Source: Acidimicrobiia bacterium
Lineage (GTDB): Bacteria; Actinomycetota; Acidimicrobiia; IMCC26256; JAMXLJ01
Length of the DNA stretch: 56,521 bases
NCBI GenBank assembly: GCA_024281095.1
Contig: JAMXLJ010000013.1
Coordinates: 1-56,521 of the forward strand
Reading direction: 5' to 3'
In this document: one piece after another, positions 51,987-56,521 of the stretch
Position numbering within the stretch: position 1 is the stretch's first letter
Layout of the letters: every line of letters begins with the position of its first letter
The notes under the pieces: generated by a model
The model's database searches: none
What the model was told of the DNA's origin: nothing
The model's input: the letters and a program-made list of their open reading frames with translations, nothing else
Made by a program: the position numbers and the translations under genes

Positions 51987-52003
51987 TCGCGCCGCCGGCG
52001 CGA
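51987..52003. terminator. Weak hairpin after the MMPL gene
   Basis: A 7-base stem (TCGCGCC/GGCGCGA) with a 3-base loop lies 21 bases after the MMPL stop, between it and the convergent nuclease gene. The rest of the 120-base gap has no other structure I can support. Confidence 0.3.
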
Positions 52004-52086
52004 ACGTGGAGCACGCCGTCAAGGACACGTCGCGAGACGGCAGACCCGGTCCACGCCGGCCGAATGCGCGCCGACGGCGCCGGATT

Positions 52087-53028
52087 TCAGAGGGCTGCCG
52101 CGACAGCAGCCGCGCGGAGGCTGCGGTAGAGCAGCGCCTGATCGCCGAGCCGGCGACGCAGCTCGCGTTCGAGCCCGGCGATCGGATACAGGTTCTGCGG
52201 GGCCCGCGTGTCCTTGTGCGGCTCCGACGCGAACCGCGGAAGCACTCCGCTTGCGACGTCCGCGAGCGCGATCGCGGCCTCGGGTGCCAGGTCCGAGGAG
52301 CACTCGCATCGCACGATGCCCGACCACGGCGAGCCCTCGGTGCCGGGGAGCCGCAGGTACCAGGAGTGCCGGCTGAACGACGTGCCGATCGTGAACACGG
52401 GCGTCCGCTCCCGCGGCGCGAGCGCACCCACGATGCGGTGCAGCTCCGGCGGGAGGTATGCCACTGCGTGGCTCTTGACGAACCCCACCGCACCTTCGAT
52501 GTGCTGACGACCGCGCAACGGACCGTCGATCACGATCAGGTCGACCGACGCGTCATTCCGCGCCGCGTCCGCGATCGCGATCTCGGTCTGGGTCATGCGT
52601 TCGTGCACCGCGAGCATCAGGCCGGCGAGATCCGACGACGCGGCCATGCGGGCCGGGTACGTCACGAGCGGTGTCTCGATGTCGGTCGCAGTGGGCGCAG
52701 TGGAGAACACACCACGGACGACCGTGGCCGCCACGACTTCCGCTCGTCCGTCGCAACACACGGCACCGGCCGCGAACGAAGAACAGATGCCGGGCGACGC
52801 CTCGCCGGGTGCTTCCTCGATCCACACCCTCGCGTCGATGCGCCGAACCCCGTCGACGAACAGGATGCGACCGGTAACAGCGTCGGCAACGGATGCGATC
52901 GGCGACCACTCGGCCGCCGGCCGTTCGAGGTCGACGGCGACCTCGGCACTCGACGGCTCGACCTCGTCGATCCCGAGGCTGGCGCCGTAGTCGACGTCCC
53001 ACGGGTCGACCGAGAACTTCATGATCAC
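52087..53028 (-). CDS. NurA-like nuclease
   Basis: A 313-residue protein with the RNase-H-like pattern of NurA: ILFVDGVRRIDARVWIEE (first Asp), DLIVIDGPL (second Asp), GAVGFVKSH (a NurA-typical helix start) and a C-terminal QNLYPIAGLERELRRRLGD. In archaea NurA is a 5'-3' nuclease acting with HerA and the Mre11-Rad50 complex. Here the gene lies directly after SbcC, with a GTG start (53026-53028) overlapping the SbcC stop as GTGA; an ATG two codons later is the alternative. It therefore probably works with SbcCD in end processing. The metal ligands are inferred by eye and the activity is unproven. Confidence 0.65.
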   Translation of the reverse strand: MIMKFSVDPWDVDYGASLGIDEVEPSSAEVAVDLERPAAEWSPIASVADAVTGRILFVDGVRRIDARVWIEEAPGEASPGICSSFAAGAVCCDGRAEVVAATVVRGVFSTAPTATDIETPLVTYPARMAASSDLAGLMLAVHERMTQTEIAIADAARNDASVDLIVIDGPLRGRQHIEGAVGFVKSHAVAYLPPELHRIVGALAPRERTPVFTIGTSFSRHSWYLRLPGTEGSPWSGIVRCECSSDLAPEAAIALADVASGVLPRFASEPHKDTRAPQNLYPIAGLERELRRRLGDQALLYRSLRAAAVAAAL

Positions 53029-55424
53029 GCATCCACCCGCGTCACGACCGCGGTGCGCGGCCCCTTCACCACTTCGTAACGAACGGGCACACGCTCCGCG
53101 AGATCGCGTACGTGGGTCACGATGCCGACCATTCGGCCGTCGCGGCCGAGCGTCTCGAGCGTCGCCGCGACGGTGTCGAGGCTCTCGGCGTCGAGCGTGC
53201 CGAAGCCCTCGTCGAGGAAGATCGCGTCGAGCTTCGCGGCACCGTCTGCCGCCAGGCTGCCGACATGGTCGGCGAGGGCGAGCGCGAGGGCGAGCGCCGC
53301 CTGGAACGTCTCGCCGCCCGAGAGCGTCTTCACGGGCCGGCGCTCGTCCGCGTTGCGGTGGTCGATCACCTCGAATTCGTTGTGGTCGTCGACGCGCAGC
53401 GCGTACTGGCCGTTCGAGAGCTGCTCCAGGGTGCCTGATGCGCCCTCGACGAGGATCTCCAGCGCCTCGTTGACGATCCACTGCTCGAAGCGGTTCGAAT
53501 GCAGCAGGCGGGCAAGCTCGCCGGCGACCTCGACCTGTTCGTGAACGGCCGCGAGACGCGCCGCGATGACGGCGGCCTCCCTCATGCCCGTGACGACTCG
53601 CTCGACCTCGGCCGACGCCGCTTGTTCCGCAGCCGCGGCGCGTTCGCGCAGGCTGCCAATGGTGGGCGCGGGACGCGCCGGTACGACCACGCCCGCGTGT
53701 TCGCACAGCTCCATGAGCTGTTGGAGCGCTTCGCGCGCGGCGGCCGACTGCTCCGCCGCCCGCTGCTCCTGCTCGGCCGCACGCTGCTTGTGGCCAGGGG
53801 ATTGGGCCGCGGCCCACGTTGCGAGCTCGACCCAGCTCGCGACCAGGTCGGTGCCCATACCGGGCACCTCGAGGCCGGCGCGGACGAGCGGGTCGCGTTG
53901 GCGTTCGCACTGCTTGCGCGCATCGGCGAGCTTCCGGTCGATCCCGTCGATCTCGGCGCGCGCATCACGTTCGGCGATCGTGGCCTGCTTGGCGGCGAGC
54001 TGCAGCTCCTTGTGTCGCGCCCGGGCGGCACCGATCTGCGCGATCTGCTCCTCGAGCGCGTGGAGCGGCGGCGCGCCCGCCAGCTTCGCCCGCAACGCCG
54101 AGCATTGCTCTTGCAGGGCGTCGAGATTCGCGGTGATCCCGCCGGCGCGCTTCACGACATCGTCGAGCTTCGCCCGCAGCGCGTCCTCCTTCTTTCGCGC
54201 CACATCGCGCGCCTTGCGCGCCCGCTCCTTGTCGCCGAGCCGGACCCTCGGCTTCTTGGTGACGACCTGCTCGCACACCGGACACGGCTCACCCTCCACC
54301 AACGCGGCGGCAAGCTGCGTGGCGACGGTCTCCTCCACGGCGGCGTCGTACTCCATCTCGGCATGCTGGCGGGAGTGGGTTGCGGCTTCGAGCTCGGCCC
54401 GTGCCGCGTCGAGTGTCGGGAGCGCGTCACGAGCTGCGGCCTCGAGCTGGGCCAGCCGTGGCCGCAGCTCGTCGAGCTGGTTGTACGCCTCGACTCGCAC
54501 ATGCAGCGGCGCCGGATCGGCCAGACGATCGATCGCCTCGCCTTGGCGCGTCAGGTCCTTCTCCGTCTGCTCGCGCCGCCTCGTCGCTTGCTCGAGCTCG
54601 GTGACCGCAGCGGCTCGCTGCTCACCGAGGGTTCGCACCCCCGCGGGGACCTTGACCGCCTCGAGGTGCCGGACGGTGTCGAGCGCGGCGGCGGCGTCCT
54701 GCGCCGCGGTCCCGGCGGCCTTCTCGAGCGCGTCGAGCTCGGCCTCACCCTTTTCGAGCTGCGCGCGCAACTGCTTCAGGGCGGTGACGGCCGCGCGCGC
54801 GTCCCTCTCGGCCTCGGGTGTGCAGCCGGCGAGGCCGTCGAGGCGTTGCTGGTCGAGTGCGATCGTGTTCGCGCCTTCTTTCGCGCGTGCCCCCGCCGCC
54901 TGACGCATGCGGTCGTAGACACCGAGGTCGAGCAGCCTCACGAGGAGAGCCTGGCGATCCGACGGTGTGTCGTGCAGGAACCGCGCGAACTCGCCTTGCG
55001 GCAGCACGACACACTGGGTGAAGTGACGGAACGGCAATCCGATGAGCTCGGCCACGGCGGCGTTCATCTCGCGTGCATCGCCGGCGAGCACGTCGCTCCC
55101 CCGCTCGAGCCGGGCCTCCTTGGTCGTCGCGCCGGTCTTCGTGCGGCGCACGACGCGCGTGGCGAGATACTCGTCACCATCGATGTCGAAGGTGAGACTG
55201 ACGCGGGCCTCGTTCGCACCCTGGGTGATCGCGGGTACCACGAGCCGGTCGTCGTCGTAGCGCGGCACCGAGCCGTAGAGCGCGAAGCAGATCGCGTCGA
55301 GCACGCTCGACTTGCCCGAGCCGGTCGGGCCGACGAGCACGAAGTAGTCGGCGTCGGTGAAGTCGATCTCCGTGCGGTCGCGAAACGCGGTGAAGCCCTC
55401 CACGATGAGACGGACGGGACGCAT
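53025..55424 (-). CDS. sbcC: Exonuclease SbcC (Rad50-like ATPase)
   Basis: A 799-residue SMC-like protein. Walker A is GPTGSGKSSVLDAICFALYG near residue 33; coiled-coil arms follow, meeting at the zinc hook CPVC (ECEPCPVCEQVV-type segment) near residue 380; the C-terminal half has the ABC signature LSGGETFQAALALALALADHV and Walker B LDAIFLDEGFGTLDAESLD. It forms the SbcCD nuclease, which cleaves hairpins and blocked DNA ends. Shorter than E. coli SbcC (1048), usual for actinobacteria. The ATG at 55422-55424 overlaps the SbcD stop as TGATG; its own stop overlaps the NurA-like start. Confidence 0.93.
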   Translation of the reverse strand: MRPVRLIVEGFTAFRDRTEIDFTDADYFVLVGPTGSGKSSVLDAICFALYGSVPRYDDDRLVVPAITQGANEARVSLTFDIDGDEYLATRVVRRTKTGATTKEARLERGSDVLAGDAREMNAAVAELIGLPFRHFTQCVVLPQGEFARFLHDTPSDRQALLVRLLDLGVYDRMRQAAGARAKEGANTIALDQQRLDGLAGCTPEAERDARAAVTALKQLRAQLEKGEAELDALEKAAGTAAQDAAAALDTVRHLEAVKVPAGVRTLGEQRAAAVTELEQATRRREQTEKDLTRQGEAIDRLADPAPLHVRVEAYNQLDELRPRLAQLEAAARDALPTLDAARAELEAATHSRQHAEMEYDAAVEETVATQLAAALVEGEPCPVCEQVVTKKPRVRLGDKERARKARDVARKKEDALRAKLDDVVKRAGGITANLDALQEQCSALRAKLAGAPPLHALEEQIAQIGAARARHKELQLAAKQATIAERDARAEIDGIDRKLADARKQCERQRDPLVRAGLEVPGMGTDLVASWVELATWAAAQSPGHKQRAAEQEQRAAEQSAAAREALQQLMELCEHAGVVVPARPAPTIGSLRERAAAAEQAASAEVERVVTGMREAAVIAARLAAVHEQVEVAGELARLLHSNRFEQWIVNEALEILVEGASGTLEQLSNGQYALRVDDHNEFEVIDHRNADERRPVKTLSGGETFQAALALALALADHVGSLAADGAAKLDAIFLDEGFGTLDAESLDTVAATLETLGRDGRMVGIVTHVRDLAERVPVRYEVVKGPRTAVVTRVDA

Positions 55425-56521
55425 CAGCTCGCCTCGCGATCGAGCAGCTCGGCGAAGAGCCGGTTCAGGCGCGGGTCGTCGATGCCCTGGTCGTCGAGGT
55501 AGGCGGCAAAGAGCCCGTGCGGCGTGTCGTAGCCGGGCCGGCCGCCTCGCCGGCGATCTGACCCGGGCTCGCGCTCGCGCGGTTGCAGCCGCACCTCGAC
55601 CACGCCCTCACCGAGCAGTTCGCGCACCTCTTCGCCGAGCCCGACGCGGCCGGGTTCCTCCACGAACACCCGGAGGAAGTCGTCGCCCGTACCGGCGAGC
55701 GCGCGCAGTTGTTCCGTGGTGCCGCGCAGTGTGCGCAGCCGCCGAGCGCCGCTCACCGCGACTTGACGGACCTGCGCGGGCGTCGACGGCGTCGCCTCGA
55801 CGACGAGCACGTTTCCCTCCGGCTCGACGTCGCCGAAGTCGACCTGCAACGGCGAGCCCGAATACCAGATCGGCGCGGCGCCGCCGATCTGCTGCGTGCG
55901 GTGCACGTGGCCGACGGCGACGTAGTGCGCATGCGCGGGAAACGCGACGGAGCCGATGCAGTAGTCGTCGTGGGTCTGGGCCGAGCGCTCGCCCCCACCG
56001 AGGTGCGCGCCGGTGACCATTCCGTGCAGGGCGACGACGTTCACCGCGTCACCGGTGAAGGCCTCGGTGAGGTGCGCGATCATGCGCCGCATCCGCTCGT
56101 CGTAGAGGCCCGCGGTCTGACTCGCGTCGAGCCCCATGAGCTGCTCGGTGCGGACGACGGCGCGCTGTGAGCAGAAGGGCAGCAAGGCGAGCCGCACGTC
56201 GCCGCCCGCGCCGGCGTGCTCGATGACCCCGCCGTCGGTCGCGCGCCGGGGTTCGCCGAGCACGGTGACACCGAGCGCGGCGAACACCGGGCGGACGGCC
56301 TCGAAGCGCCGGGCGTTGTCGTGGTTGCCGGCCAGCATCACGACCTGTGCACCGGTGTCGCGTAGGTCGAGCAAGGTTCGCAGCACCAGTGCTTCGGCGT
56401 CGGGGTTCGGCGCCGCGGTCTCGTAGACGTCGCCCGCGATCACCACGACGTCGACCCGTTCGGCGTCGGCGATGCGGACGATGTCGGCGAGCACCGCTCG
56501 GTGTTCCGCGATCCGCGACTG
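55424..56521 (-). CDS. sbcD: Exonuclease SbcD (Mre11-like), 5' end outside window
   Basis: The frame is open through base 56521, so the N-terminus (with the first metal motif) is missing; the visible part is 365 residues. It has VVIAGDVYETAAPNPDA (second metal Asp), LAGNHDNARRFEAV, VVALHGMVTGA and VAVGHVHRTQ, the remaining metallophosphoesterase motifs, then the DUF-like C-terminal cap ending in LNRLFAELLDREAS. It is the nuclease subunit of SbcCD. The stop overlaps the SbcC start by one base (TGATG). Confidence 0.92.
   Translation of the reverse strand, partial: QSRIAEHRAVLADIVRIADAERVDVVVIAGDVYETAAPNPDAEALVLRTLLDLRDTGAQVVMLAGNHDNARRFEAVRPVFAALGVTVLGEPRRATDGGVIEHAGAGGDVRLALLPFCSQRAVVRTEQLMGLDASQTAGLYDERMRRMIAHLTEAFTGDAVNVVALHGMVTGAHLGGGERSAQTHDDYCIGSVAFPAHAHYVAVGHVHRTQQIGGAAPIWYSGSPLQVDFGDVEPEGNVLVVEATPSTPAQVRQVAVSGARRLRTLRGTTEQLRALAGTGDDFLRVFVEEPGRVGLGEEVRELLGEGVVEVRLQPREREPGSDRRRGGRPGYDTPHGLFAAYLDDQGIDDPRLNRLFAELLDREAS

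Noticed and set aside
1-56521. tRNA, rRNA, CRISPR arrays, transposases, phage genes
   Set aside because: None seen on reading both strands; a computed search could still reveal a divergent tRNA.

Overview
This is a gene-dense, very high-GC window from a free-living actinobacterium. The evidence is the strong G/C third-position bias, frequent GTG starts, many 1- or 4-base stop/start overlaps (TGATG, GTGA, ATGA), and a complete conservon (NIT-type sensor kinase, roadblock protein, DUF742 protein, GTPase), a gene set typical of Actinobacteria. MMPL transporter, SCP2-type thiolase and DUF35-fusion genes agree. The exact lineage cannot be fixed from the sequence; an Acidimicrobiia-like soil or aquatic lineage is a guess. 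No tRNA, rRNA, CRISPR array or transposase was seen, and no gap between genes exceeds about 300 bases.

Layout. 1-4.0 kb: the 3' end of a secreted Ig-like protein, a secreted Asp-box propeller protein, a DUF6308-like protein and a small secreted protein, separated by strong hairpins. 4.1-10.4 kb: two coupled FMN split-barrel genes (one fused to GAF), a hemerythrin protein, and a SNF2 helicase/SWIM zinc-finger pair. 10.6-16.1 kb: penicillin-acylase-type hydrolase, a peroxiredoxin with an in-frame TGA, a D-aminoacylase-type amidohydrolase and a PuuD-like membrane protein. 16.2-25.4 kb: an unusual divergent cluster of polyprenyl synthase, three unrecognised proteins with related helical modules, a class III cyclase/AAA/TPR regulator and a large FAD oxidoreductase. 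25.4-30.6 kb: crotonase, MBL hydrolase, PAS protein and a GGDEF-EAL protein. 30.7-36.6 kb: a small ORF, then a solute-binding lipoprotein translationally coupled to the conservon. 36.6-42.4 kb: GNAT, MFS exporter with divergent HxlR regulator, P450, GHMP kinase and a phosphodiesterase. 42.4-45.7 kb: an SDR / small protein / TPP enzyme / redox protein operon, the last gene again with an in-frame TGA. 45.8-52.0 kb: membrane protein, sulfotransferase-like protein, HMGS-like/DUF35 protein, thiolase, MMPL transporter. 52.1-56.5 kb: NurA-like nuclease, SbcC and SbcD (SbcD runs off the end).

The most important observation is that two unrelated thioredoxin-fold redox genes (13281-13796 and 42433-42996, both minus strand) are each broken by a single in-frame TGA exactly where the catalytic cysteine belongs. 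The reading frame continues unchanged to a normal C-terminus. Each TGA is followed by a candidate bacterial SECIS hairpin with an AGUU loop. Both are best read as selenoproteins that ordinary gene calling would cut in two. The second notable region is the 16.2-25.4 kb prenyl-synthase/FAD-oxidoreductase cluster, which I cannot match to a described system.
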